A stretch of 21,035 nucleotides of DNA from an uncultured Collinsella sp. (GCA_938023905.1 CALJCO010000079.1:1-21035), one strand, 5' to 3'; shown: positions 13,325 through 20,732, counted from the stretch's first letter. The notes: generated by a model from the sequence alone, not told the origin. Program-made: numbers and translations.

Positions 13325-14305
13325 TTAGAGGCCGAGCATCGGCTCCAGGACGAAGAAGTACGCAAGCACCACGATGCCCAGGATGATGCGGTAAACACCG
13401 AAGCACTTGAAGTCGTGACGGCGGACGAAGCCCATGAGCCACTTAATGGCGATGAGCGAAACCACAAAGGCCACAACGCAGCCCACGCCCAGGATAGCGA
13501 CCTCGTTGGCGCCGAACGTACCGCCCTTGATGAAATACTTGACCAGCTTGAGCGCACTCGCGCCAAACATGACAGGGATGGCCAGGAAGAACGTAAACTT
13601 GGACGCCACCGAACGCGTGCAGCCCAAAAGCAGGCCGCCGATGATGGTAGAACCGGAGCGAGACGTACCAGGCACCAGCGAAAGCACCTGGAAGCAGCCG
13701 ATACCCAGCGCAGTCTTCCAGCTCAGGTCCTCGAGCGTGGCGATGGAGCCAAAGTCCAGATCCTCGTCATCGTCCTCATCCTCAGCGGTAGCCGCGGCGG
13801 GCGCCGCAAAGTGCGCACCGGCGGGACGTCCACCCGACACCACAGCACGCGAACCAAACGAACCGGCAACGGCCATTTCCTCGCGCTTGCTCGCGCGCCA
13901 GTTCTCAATCACGATAAACAGCACGCCGTACACAATGAGCGCCAGCGCCACGACGGGAGCGTTGTAGAAATGCTCCTCCATCCAGTCGTTGAGCGGCAGG
14001 CCGATCGCCGCCGCAGGAATGCAACCGAGCACAATCTTGCCCCACAGCACCCAGGTGTCGCGACGGCCCTCCTTGCCCTTGCTGGGCGAGAACGGGTTGA
14101 GCTCGTGGAAAAACAGCACGCAGACGGCCAGAATGGCGCCGAGCTGAATCACGACCAGGAACATATTCCAGAACGTCTCGCTCACGTTCATCTTGACGAA
14201 CTCGTCCACCAAGATCATGTGACCCGTCGACGAAACGGGCAGCCATTCGGTGATGCCCTCGACCAGGCCCATGAAGGCAGATTTTAGAAGCTCGATAATA
14301 TCCAA
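13325..14305 (-). CDS. uppP: Undecaprenyl-diphosphatase (bacitracin resistance protein family)
   Basis: Membrane phosphatase that recycles undecaprenyl diphosphate to the monophosphate, the lipid carrier for cell-wall units; high levels give bacitracin resistance. Both family signatures are present: EGITEWLPVSSTGH (16-29) and PGTSRSGST (212-220). I placed the start at a TTG (14303-14305) with GAGGGGG five bases upstream; the protein then begins MDIIELLKSAFMG, exactly like relatives, whereas the upstream ATG would add 23 unlikely residues. The protein has 326 residues against about 270 usual. The excess is a stretch at about 140-192 between two membrane segments, Ala-rich and then very acidic (EDEDDDEDLDFG). 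The rest shows the expected string of hydrophobic helices. Confidence 0.94.
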   Translation of the reverse strand: MDIIELLKSAFMGLVEGITEWLPVSSTGHMILVDEFVKMNVSETFWNMFLVVIQLGAILAVCVLFFHELNPFSPSKGKEGRRDTWVLWGKIVLGCIPAAAIGLPLNDWMEEHFYNAPVVALALIVYGVLFIVIENWRASKREEMAVAGSFGSRAVVSGGRPAGAHFAAPAAATAEDEDDDEDLDFGSIATLEDLSWKTALGIGCFQVLSLVPGTSRSGSTIIGGLLLGCTRSVASKFTFFLAIPVMFGASALKLVKYFIKGGTFGANEVAILGVGCVVAFVVSLIAIKWLMGFVRRHDFKCFGVYRIILGIVVLAYFFVLEPMLGL

Positions 14306-14437
14306 AGGGACCCCCTCGTTAGACACCCGCCGGTAGATGTTCTGCGGACGATGCGGGCGATGTCCCATTATCAACCGTTGGCGGTGCGACCGCGCCTACC
14401 CTTACCAAAAAACTCGCCCGTTCACAGAATTGCGAGC

Positions 14438-14461
14438 AGTTAAACCGAAATCCTTGGGTAT
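14438..14461 (+). promoter_or_regulatory. Possible general-stress (SigB-like) promoter of the usp gene
   Basis: AGTTAA and GGGTAT are separated by 12 bases, resembling the GTTTAA/GGGTAT pattern of SigB promoters. Transcription would start near 14469, about 85 bases before the ATG. I see no good sigma-70 promoter for this gene. Whether this organism has a SigB-type factor is not visible here, so confidence is low. Confidence 0.3.
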
Positions 14462-14554
14462 AACTGCAACAAGATAAAGTGTCCGGCGGTCAACGCACCC
14501 GCGCCCGCCCGACGCACGAGCCCCGCGCCCGTGCGATAGACCAAGGAGGAAACC

Positions 14555-14992
14555 ATGAACGAGGGCTACACCAAGGTATTTGTTTCACTCGACGGTACTG
14601 AGCAGCAGGATTTTGTGCTCGCACGCGCCATCAAGGTCGCCGCGAACAACGGCGCCAAGCTGATTATCGGCCACGTTATCGATTCCACGGCGCTCGAGAG
14701 CGCCGGTTCCTATCCGGTCGATCTGGTCAACGGCCTAGAGGAGGCATTTAAGAACTCCATCGCCAAGCAGCTCGAAGAGGCCAAGGCCAATCCCGACATT
14801 CCCGAGGTCGAAGTCATGATTCGCGCCGGCCGCATTCGCGAGACGCTCAAGGACGAGATGCTCGACGTGGTTAAGCCCGACCTGGTGCTCTGCGGCGCCC
14901 GCGGCCTGTCCTCGATCAAGTATGCGCTGCTGGGTTCAATTTCGACGTTCCTGCTGCGCAACACCGACTGCGACATTTTGGTCGTGAAGTAG
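14555..14992 (+). CDS. Universal stress protein, ATP-binding UspA type
   Basis: Small cytosolic protein of 145 residues with one Usp domain, usually induced in stress or growth arrest. The ATP-binding signature G-x2-G-x9-G-(S/T) is intact at Gly114, Gly117, Gly127 and Ser128. The N-terminal strand (KVFVSLDGTEQQDFVLARA) has the conserved aspartate. The start has AAGGAGG at ideal spacing. It stands alone, divergent from uppP and followed by a large hairpin and a terminator. Its exact cellular role cannot be told from sequence. Confidence 0.92.
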   Translation: MNEGYTKVFVSLDGTEQQDFVLARAIKVAANNGAKLIIGHVIDSTALESAGSYPVDLVNGLEEAFKNSIAKQLEEAKANPDIPEVEVMIRAGRIRETLKDEMLDVVKPDLVLCGARGLSSIKYALLGSISTFLLRNTDCDILVVK

Positions 14993-15005
14993 CGTTGCTC
15001 CCACC

Positions 15006-15098
15006 GGCCGCGGGGCCTGCGGGGTTTCCACGGGCACGTCCTCGCCGCGTTGCGGCTGCGGGATGTGCCCTTAGGAAACCCCTCCCGGCCCCGCGGCC
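15006..15098. repeat. Nested 93-base hairpin downstream of the usp gene
   Basis: Perfect paired blocks are GGCCGCGGGGCC / GGCCCCGCGGCC (12 bp), GGGGTTTCC / GGAAACCCC (9 bp) and GGGCAC / GTGCCC (6 bp), separated by small internal loops, with GCCGC/GCGGC near the tip. It starts 13 bases past the usp stop and has no T run. It is either a stable 3' mRNA structure or a palindromic repeat element. Confidence 0.75.
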
Positions 15099-15138
15099 TT
15101 CGCAGCCTTACTTCAGCGAGTTGGCTGATAAAAGATGG

Positions 15139-15171
15139 CGTGCCGCCCCGTTTGGGGTGGCACGTTTTGTT
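15139..15171 (+). terminator. Intrinsic terminator of the usp gene
   Basis: CGTGCCGCCCC pairs with GGGGTGGCACG (one G-T pair, 4-base GTTT loop), followed by TTTTGTTT. It is about 150 bases past the usp stop. Confidence 0.8.
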
Positions 15172-15196
15172 TGGGCTGCACGTTTTTGTTTGGGCG
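15160..15196 (+). repeat. Two tandem copies of an 18-19 base unit
   Basis: GCACGTTTTGTTTGGGCT (15160-15177) is followed directly by GCACGTTTTTGTTTGGGCG (15178-15196). The first copy is the 3' half and tail of the terminator, so the duplication doubles its T-rich tail. It stops just short of the convergent kinase gene. Confidence 0.6.
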
Positions 15197-15213
15197 GACG
15201 TCTGCCGCGTGCG

Positions 15214-16257
15214 TTACTCGAAATATTGAAACTTATTCGTTGAAAACGCGAATGTTACGACGAAGCCTTCGCCGGAGTCGGATGCTGCGGTGACGTCGAT
15301 GCCCATCTTGGAGCACAGACGCGCCACCAGGTAGAGGCCGATGCCCGTTGCGCGCTTGGTGGTGCGGCCGTTGTCGCCGGTAAAACCTTTCTCGAACACG
15401 CGCGGCAGGTCGGCCGCGCTCACGCCGCAGCCGTTGTCCGCGACGGTAAGCTCGATGCGTTCGCTCGCCAGGCCCTCGTCCAGCAACGCGCCCGAAAACA
15501 CGATCTTTGCGCCGTCCTCGCGCGCATATTTGATGCTGTTCTGAATAAGCTGGCCTAGAATAAACTCGAGCCACTTCTCGTCGGTAAAGACCTCAAAGTC
15601 GAGGTTCTCGCACACCGGAGCCACGTGCGCCGCGATAAGCTCGCGCGCGTTGGCTTTAATCGCGCCCGTCACCAAGGTCTTGAGATCCCAGCGACGAATC
15701 AGGTAGTCGCGCTCCACGACTTCCGAGCGCGCGTAGTACAGCGCCTGGTCGATATAGCGCTCCACGCGAGCCAGCTCGCGACCCAGGTCATCCACACGCG
15801 ACAGGTCGTCTTCGCTGCCATCCAGGTTTTCCAAAATCAGATGGGCCGCCGCCAGGGGCAGCTTGGCCTCGTGGACCCAGCTCTCGATATAGTCGCGATA
15901 GTCATCGGTCTGACGCCGGCCTTCGGCAACCTCGTCGCATGCCGCCTTGCCCACCCGGCGCAAGACCTCGTACTCGAGCTCGCCCTCGGCATAGGTCGGG
16001 CATTGCACCATCTCCTGGACCCATGCGGGACTCTCGAGCTCCTCTGCCGCGCGCTCCAACTGACGCAGAAAACGGCGACGGCGAGCGTACTCGATCACGA
16101 TGCCGAGCATACCGAAGATAAAGGACACGCCAACCGCCACGACCACGATAGAAACGGGTGCGCCGGCGACCGTCAGCACAAAGCAGCTCAGCAGCACGCC
16201 GCACGTCCACACGGCGACGGGAAGCAGTGCATCTTTAAAGAACTTGCCAAACGACAT
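15214..16257 (-). CDS. Sensor histidine kinase, BceS/GraS-like short sensor
   Basis: Membrane kinase of 347 residues and partner of the upstream response regulator. Two hydrophobic helices (about 11-31 and 34-56) are joined by only a few outside residues, so there is no real extracellular sensor domain. This is the layout of intramembrane-sensing kinases, as is the H box ESWVHEAKLP with His129. The ATPase part shows the N box QLIQNSIKYA (Asn240), DNGCG (274-278), FEKGFTG (288-294) and GIGLYL (305-310). It starts nine bases after the regulator stop with AGGGG six bases upstream of the ATG. Relatives often sense peptide antibiotics together with a BceAB-type ABC transporter; none lies next to this pair. 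The ligand is unknown. Confidence 0.92.
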   Translation of the reverse strand: MSFGKFFKDALLPVAVWTCGVLLSCFVLTVAGAPVSIVVVAVGVSFIFGMLGIVIEYARRRRFLRQLERAAEELESPAWVQEMVQCPTYAEGELEYEVLRRVGKAACDEVAEGRRQTDDYRDYIESWVHEAKLPLAAAHLILENLDGSEDDLSRVDDLGRELARVERYIDQALYYARSEVVERDYLIRRWDLKTLVTGAIKANARELIAAHVAPVCENLDFEVFTDEKWLEFILGQLIQNSIKYAREDGAKIVFSGALLDEGLASERIELTVADNGCGVSAADLPRVFEKGFTGDNGRTTKRATGIGLYLVARLCSKMGIDVTAASDSGEGFVVTFAFSTNKFQYFE

Positions 16258-16266
16258 AGCCGGCCC

Positions 16267-16938
16267 CTAGACCGAATAGCCTTGACCGCGATGCGTCGTC
16301 AAATACCCCTTGATGCCGATTTTTTCGAGCGTGGTGCGCAGGCGGTTGATGTTGACGGTGAGCGTATTGTCGTCCACGAAGGCGTCGGAGTCCCACAGGT
16401 CCTGCATGATGGCCGAGCGCGAGACGATCTTGCCCGCGCGGCTCAGGAGCAGCGAGAGAATGCGCAGCTCATTTTTGGTGAGCTCGGTGCTGTCGCCGGT
16501 CGCCGTGTTGGTGACCATAGAGCGGGCGAGGTCGAGCTCCAGCCCCTTGTGGACGAGCGTGCTGCGCTCGCCTGACGCCGCGGTGCGACGCAGCAGTGCG
16601 TTGATGCGCGCCACGAGCACGCGCGCGCTATAGGGCTTGGGAACAAAGTCGTCCGCGCCGAGCGTCATGGCCATGACCTCGTCGATCTCGGTCGTGCGCG
16701 AGGTAAGGACGATGATGGGGACCTCGGATTCGCGGCGAACCTCGTGGCAGATATGCTGGCCGTCCTTGACGGGAAGCGTGAGGTCGAGCAGCACCAGGTC
16801 GGGCGCGACGGCGAGAATATCGCGCGAGACATGCTCGAACGATTCGCAGGCCTCGATTTCAAACCCGGCGCGGGCAAGGATGTCGACAAGCTCACGACGA
16901 ATGGGCTCGTCGTCCTCAACGATATAGATTAGCGCCAT
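16267..16938 (-). CDS. OmpR-family response regulator
   Basis: Two-domain DNA-binding regulator of 223 residues. The receiver domain (1-118) has the acidic pair Asp9/Asp10, phospho-acceptor Asp52 in LLDLTLP, Thr79/Ser80 and Lys101 in PKPYS. The C-terminal winged helix (about 128-223) has ELTKNELRILSLLL and ends THRGQGYSV, as OmpR/PhoB regulators do. The ATG at 16938 was chosen because the receiver fold starts right there (MALIYIVEDDEP) and GGGGAG lies upstream. An open extension to 17061 has no support. It is the first gene of a two-gene operon with the kinase. Its target genes cannot be seen in this window. Confidence 0.94.
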   Translation of the reverse strand: MALIYIVEDDEPIRRELVDILARAGFEIEACESFEHVSRDILAVAPDLVLLDLTLPVKDGQHICHEVRRESEVPIIVLTSRTTEIDEVMAMTLGADDFVPKPYSARVLVARINALLRRTAASGERSTLVHKGLELDLARSMVTNTATGDSTELTKNELRILSLLLSRAGKIVSRSAIMQDLWDSDAFVDDNTLTVNINRLRTTLEKIGIKGYLTTHRGQGYSV

Positions 16939-17117
16939 GGATTCCGCTCCCCTCTTGGTTGTCTTGCCACCATTATGGCTGCGAAACTGCAGGTGCGCGC
17001 CACGCACGTCGCCAAGGTGACAGAACTGTTCGCGAGCGGGGGCGTTTTGTCCGCCTCGCACTCGCAGCGGTGGCGGGAACCAAAATGATTCTTTAATCCC
17101 CGTCCCAGAATAATCAT

Positions 17118-17849
17118 TTAGCGACGGGCACGAAGCTTTTCGTAGCCGTCGGCGAAGAAAGCGACCGTGGCGGCGTCGGACTCGGCGGCGTCGGCGTCGG
17201 CGGCAGGCACCACGCCGTGCTCGTCACTTACCAGGAACAAGGCGCCCTTGAGCTGTGCGGGAATGTCCACGCGCGTGACCGGGATGCCCTTGGTCTGGGC
17301 CAGCTGCTCTATGAGCGTCGCCGTGCCGCACAGGCACTCGTCCGCCGGCGCCACAAAGGCCAGCTCGCCGTTGTTGACGGCAGCGAGCAGCTCGGGCGCC
17401 ACGCCGGTTTCGTCGGCCTCGGAGCGGGCCTCGGCGGAGCGGGCACGCAGCGCCTTGGCCGAAGTATCGGCCAGCGGCTCGTACTCACCCACCGTCATGG
17501 CGGCATTGCCGTTAACGTCGATCACCAGCATGAGCACGCCGTCGTGCGCGGTGTAATCGCCCTCGGCAAGCGACCACTCAACGTGCTGCTTAGCCCAGCT
17601 GAGCATGTTATGGGTAAGCGGCTCGCCCTGCACCAAGCGCTCGGACAGCGCGCGAATGTGACGGTTGAGCATGGGCACCTTTTTGTTGGACATGCGCCAA
17701 CGGCAGATAAGCGCGGGCTTGTCGAGCGTAAACTTCTCGACCGCCTCCTGATTGGCGCAAAAGTCCTCGTACGCACGCTGGTCCTCGGCATTGCCAAACA
17801 GCTCTGCATCATCAATCTGGGGCATGGTTGTACCTTTCGTGTTAGTCAT
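17118..17849 (-). CDS. Conserved-looking protein of unknown function
   Basis: I do not recognise this 243-residue protein. It looks soluble: there is no signal peptide or membrane segment, and the composition is acidic. Its first third holds RWRMSNKKVPMLNRHIRAL, followed by a mid region with VLMLVIDVNGNAAMTVGEYE (104-123). The last third contains ECLCGTATLIEQLAQTKGIP and GALFLVSDEHGVVPAADADA. Codon use matches its neighbours, so it is probably a real gene. Two starts compete. ATG at 17849 has GAGG five bases upstream. ATG at 17825 has AAAGG seven bases upstream and fits better with a possible -10 (TATAAG, 17858-17863 on the minus strand), which would make the longer form nearly leaderless. 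It stands alone between the two-component operon and a terminator. Confidence 0.75.
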   Translation of the reverse strand: MTNTKGTTMPQIDDAELFGNAEDQRAYEDFCANQEAVEKFTLDKPALICRWRMSNKKVPMLNRHIRALSERLVQGEPLTHNMLSWAKQHVEWSLAEGDYTAHDGVLMLVIDVNGNAAMTVGEYEPLADTSAKALRARSAEARSEADETGVAPELLAAVNNGELAFVAPADECLCGTATLIEQLAQTKGIPVTRVDIPAQLKGALFLVSDEHGVVPAADADAAESDAATVAFFADGYEKLRARR

Positions 17850-17865
17850 TCCGTCCTCTTATACC

Positions 17866-17901
17866 AAAAAGACGGCCCTCCAAACGGAGCGACCGTCTTT
17901 T
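17866..17901 (-). terminator. Bidirectional terminator between purH and the unknown gene
   Basis: AAGACGG pairs with CCGTCTT, with an inner CTCC/GGAG around a four-base loop. On the minus strand it is followed by a T run and would end the purH transcript about 200 bases past its stop. On the plus strand TTTT follows as well. Confidence 0.75.
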
Positions 17902-17985
17902 GCAGAGATTATTTTAGAAGCGAGGCGGTCCAAGGGACGAGATAACATCCCATCCTCCCCAGTCAACCTAACAGGTCGGCGAGGG

Positions 17986-18078
17986 TTGCCCAGGTGCCGC
18001 AGATTGCCGTGAAAGAGGAGCGACGCGTACTTGGGTACGCGAGCGACGAATGAGCGGCAAGGTGCGGTGGCTGGGCAA
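17986..18078. repeat. Nested 93-base imperfect hairpin in the purH 3' region
   Basis: Paired blocks from outside in are TTGCCCAG / CTGGGCAA, CCGCA / TGCGG, TTGCCG / CGGCAA and, at the tip, CGCGTAC / GTACGCG around a 4-base loop. The octamer GAGCGACG also occurs twice as a direct repeat (18018-18025, 18041-18048), once on each side of the tip stem. It starts about 20 bases past the purH stop. It has no T run. It could be a structured 3' RNA or a dispersed palindromic element. Confidence 0.65.
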
Positions 18079-18099
18079 GCCGCAGCGCCACCTCCCTAC

Positions 18100-19707
18100 T
18101 TAATGGCGGAAGTGGCGGGCACCCGTGAAAACCATCGCAATATTGTGCTCGTTGCAGGCCTGGATGCTCTCGTCGTCGCGCTTGGAGCCACCGGGCTGGA
18201 TGATGCAGGTCACGCCGTGTGCGGCAAGCACGTCGACGTTGTCGCGGAACGGGAAGAACGCGTCACTTGCGCAGGCAAAGCCGCCCTTCTCCACGCCTTC
18301 GCGCTCGCAGAAGTCCTCGGCGCGTTCGCAGGCAAGCAGTGCGGAGTCAACGCGGTTGGGCTGACCAGGGCCCATGCCAATGCCGGCCTTGCCCTTGGAG
18401 ACCAGGATGGCGTTGGACTTAACGCCCTTGCAGACCTTCCAGGCAAACTCGAGCTCGGCCATCTCAGCGTCGGTGGGCTTGCGATCGGTGGGGAACGTAA
18501 AGGTCGCGGGATCCTCGGTCACGTGGTCGACCTCCTGCACCAGCATGCCGCCGTCGATGGAGCGCAGCTCCACCTGGGCACCGTGGTCCACGCCGCCGGT
18601 AGCCAGCACGCGCAGGTTGGGGCGCTTGACCATGCGCTCGAGCGCCTCATCGGTGTAGCTCGGGGCGATGATGACCTCGACGAACTGCTTGTTCTGGTCG
18701 GCGAAGTGCTCAACCAGCTCAAAGGGAACCTCGCGGTTGCAGGCGATGATGCCGCCGAAGGCGCTCTTGGGATCGCAGGCGAAAGCGCGGTCGTAGGCGG
18801 CCGTGATGTCCTCGGCAACGGCGGAACCGCAGGGGTTCTGATGCTTGAGGATCACGCAGGCCGGCTCGTCGAACTCGCGGACCAGGTTCCAGGCGGCATC
18901 GGCGTCCAGATAGTTGTTGTAGCTGAGCGGCTTGCCCTGGATCTGCTCGGAGCCCACAAGCGGGAACTGAGAGCTCGCGGTGTTCTCGCAGCCCTCGGCA
19001 AAGCGGTAGACCGTAGCCTTTTGCTGAGGATTCTCACCATAGCGCAGGTCGTCGACCTTCTCCAGCGAGATCTCGAGCTTGGCAGAGGTGTCCGCCACGT
19101 CGCTTGCCTGAGCGGCAAGCCAACGGGAGATAGCCGTGTCGTAGGCGGCGGTAGTCTGGTAGACCTTCACCTGCAGGCGGCGACGGGTGGAAAGCGTGGT
19201 GCAGCCACCGGTCTCGCGCATCTCGGCCAGGACGGCATCATAGTCGGCCGGGTCGGAGATGACGGTAACGCTCGCGGCGTTCTTGGCGGCAGAGCGCAGC
19301 ATGGAGGGACCACCGATGTCGATGTGCTCGATGGCATCCGCAAAGGTGACCTCGAGGTTGGCGACGGTCTTCTCGAACTCGTACAGGTTGACGACGACCA
19401 GGTCGATTAGCTTAATGCCGTGCTGAGCGGCTTCCTGCATGTGCTGCTCGGAATCGCGACGGGCCAGCAGCGCGCCGTGAACCTTGGGATGCAGCGTCTT
19501 GACGCGGCCGTCCATCATCTCGGGATAGCCCGTGAACTCCTCGATGGGGGTTACGGGAACGCCCGCGTCCTCGATGGCACGAGCCGTGCCGCCCGTAGAG
19601 ATGATCTCGACGCCAAAGTCGTCAACCAGCGTCCGTGCGAAATCGACGACGCCCGTCTTATCGGTAACCGAGATCAACGCGCGTGCGATCTTCACATCAG
19701 ATCCCAT
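18100..19707 (-). CDS. purH: Bifunctional AICAR transformylase / IMP cyclohydrolase
   Basis: Cytosolic enzyme for the last two steps of purine synthesis: it formylates AICAR with 10-formyl-tetrahydrofolate and closes the ring to IMP. It has 535 residues, the normal size. The N-terminal cyclohydrolase (about 1-195) shows ISVTDKTG (12-19), STGGTA (37-42) and KTLHPKVHG (70-78). The transformylase part has RYGENPQQ (222-229) and the catalytic KHQNPCGSA (288-296), and the protein ends FTGARHFRH as PurH proteins do. AGGAGG six bases before ATG fixes the start. No other purine gene is next to it. The 277-base upstream gap shared with the divergent acetyltransferase holds a palindrome (19808-19826) but no purine riboswitch that I can recognise. 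Confidence 0.97.
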   Translation of the reverse strand: MGSDVKIARALISVTDKTGVVDFARTLVDDFGVEIISTGGTARAIEDAGVPVTPIEEFTGYPEMMDGRVKTLHPKVHGALLARRDSEQHMQEAAQHGIKLIDLVVVNLYEFEKTVANLEVTFADAIEHIDIGGPSMLRSAAKNAASVTVISDPADYDAVLAEMRETGGCTTLSTRRRLQVKVYQTTAAYDTAISRWLAAQASDVADTSAKLEISLEKVDDLRYGENPQQKATVYRFAEGCENTASSQFPLVGSEQIQGKPLSYNNYLDADAAWNLVREFDEPACVILKHQNPCGSAVAEDITAAYDRAFACDPKSAFGGIIACNREVPFELVEHFADQNKQFVEVIIAPSYTDEALERMVKRPNLRVLATGGVDHGAQVELRSIDGGMLVQEVDHVTEDPATFTFPTDRKPTDAEMAELEFAWKVCKGVKSNAILVSKGKAGIGMGPGQPNRVDSALLACERAEDFCEREGVEKGGFACASDAFFPFRDNVDVLAAHGVTCIIQPGGSKRDDESIQACNEHNIAMVFTGARHFRH

Positions 19708-19807
19708 GCAGTCCTCCTGTCTGGTACGCCGCCGTGCTCTGTGAGTCGGTGATACGTCGATCTGCAGCGCTCGCGCAGCGGCATTGAAAATACTGATTTA
19801 ATGTAGC

Positions 19808-19826
19808 GCATCGAGCGCGTCGATGC
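19808..19826. promoter_or_regulatory. Palindrome between purH and the acetyltransferase gene
   Basis: GCATCGA-GCGCG-TCGATGC is a perfect 7-bp inverted repeat about 100 bases upstream of purH. On the purH side it is followed by AT-rich DNA suited to a promoter. It could be an operator for either divergent gene. It does not resemble the known PurR box. Confidence 0.35.
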
Positions 19827-19984
19827 ACCCCGCAACGGTCGCATGTGCAGAAAAAGCTTGCGAGCGGAGGGCATGGGCGCAGCACCGGGCGCGGTGAGTT
19901 CATGGAACACAGGGGCACCATAATTAGATGCCAATGGCGTGGTAGAACTGTGCTCGATATGCATCCGCAAAAGAAAGAGGCACT

Positions 19985-20626
19985 ATGGTCTCGCGGGTTC
20001 TCTACCGACCTTTTGACACCGAAGACTTCGACGCCATCGCGCTGATTCTGCAGCAGCTTTGGCATAACAATTCGGATAACGATGAGTACAACCGCCTTGA
20101 GGCCGCGTGCGACCTTGCCTACTGCCTTTCGTCGTCGACGTTTTCGCAGGTTGCGGTAATTGACGGCGAGGCGCGCGGCATTGCGCTTGCACGCGCAGGA
20201 CAGAGCCCCGGCGTCACTATCAACGAGCATTGGATGGATACCGAACGCGCGCTGCTTTCGCAGATGCGCGAACTGGAGCCCGATGCCTGCGCCGAGTATC
20301 TCTCGTTTGTGCGCGCAACCATCCGAACCAACAACCGCCTGCTCGAGAGCAGCCCATTGCCGCACGACAACGAAGTCACGCTGCTCGCCGTCGATCCCGA
20401 TGTCCATGGCCTGGGCGTTGGCTCGGTGTTGCTCGATGCCGCTGTCTCGTACCTTTCCTCGCGCGGGGCGACAAGGGCGCACCTGTACACCGACTCCAAC
20501 TGCTCGTGGAAGTTCTACGAGCTGCACGGCTTTAAGCGCACGGCCACGCACCGCGCCAACCGCGAAGAGCGTCGTCACGACATGCCGCGTGAAAGCTTCC
20601 TCTACGAACTCGATCTAACAGCCTAG
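19985..20626 (+). CDS. GNAT-family N-acetyltransferase
   Basis: Probable acetyl-CoA-dependent acetyltransferase of 213 residues. The acetyl-CoA binding motif is clear: LLAVDPDVHGLGVGSVLLDA (133-152). It is followed by HLYTDSNCSWKFYELHGFKR (166-185), the usual C-terminal strand-helix segment with the conserved tyrosine. AAAGAGG five bases before the ATG supports the start. The N-terminal half is less typical and longer than in minimal GNAT proteins. The substrate cannot be predicted. It is alone on the plus strand, divergent from purH and followed by repeats rather than a terminator. Confidence 0.88.
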   Translation: MVSRVLYRPFDTEDFDAIALILQQLWHNNSDNDEYNRLEAACDLAYCLSSSTFSQVAVIDGEARGIALARAGQSPGVTINEHWMDTERALLSQMRELEPDACAEYLSFVRATIRTNNRLLESSPLPHDNEVTLLAVDPDVHGLGVGSVLLDAAVSYLSSRGATRAHLYTDSNCSWKFYELHGFKRTATHRANREERRHDMPRESFLYELDLTA

Positions 20627-20644
20627 CCCAAGCAGCCACACCTA

Positions 20645-20710
20645 GTCATTTAAGAACGTCCCCAATGACTGATCCCCAACGACTGGTCATTTAAGTCTGC
20701 CCCCAATGAG
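20645..20710 (-). repeat. Two tandem REP-like units with an AATGAC stem
   Basis: On the minus strand two similar units follow one another. Each has a short stem (TCATT / AATGA) around a loop beginning GGGG: one reads GGGGACGTTCTTA (unit at 20645-20669), the other GGGGGCAGACTTA (unit at 20687-20709). The units are about 16 bases apart. The layout copies that of the repeats at 2855-2906, 3915-3955 and 13131-13163 although the stems differ. They lie 19 bases past the acetyltransferase stop. Confidence 0.65.
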
Positions 20711-20732
20711 TAGCCTAGAGGGCCTGCAAATG

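Noticed and set aside
18031..19410. 459-codon plus-strand open frame across purH
   Set aside because: Antisense to purH; Leu/Gly/Val/Asp/His-rich shadow frame.
19708..19984. Purine or ZTP/ZMP riboswitch before purH
   Set aside because: No conserved core or pseudoknot sequence that I can recognise; only a simple palindrome is visible.
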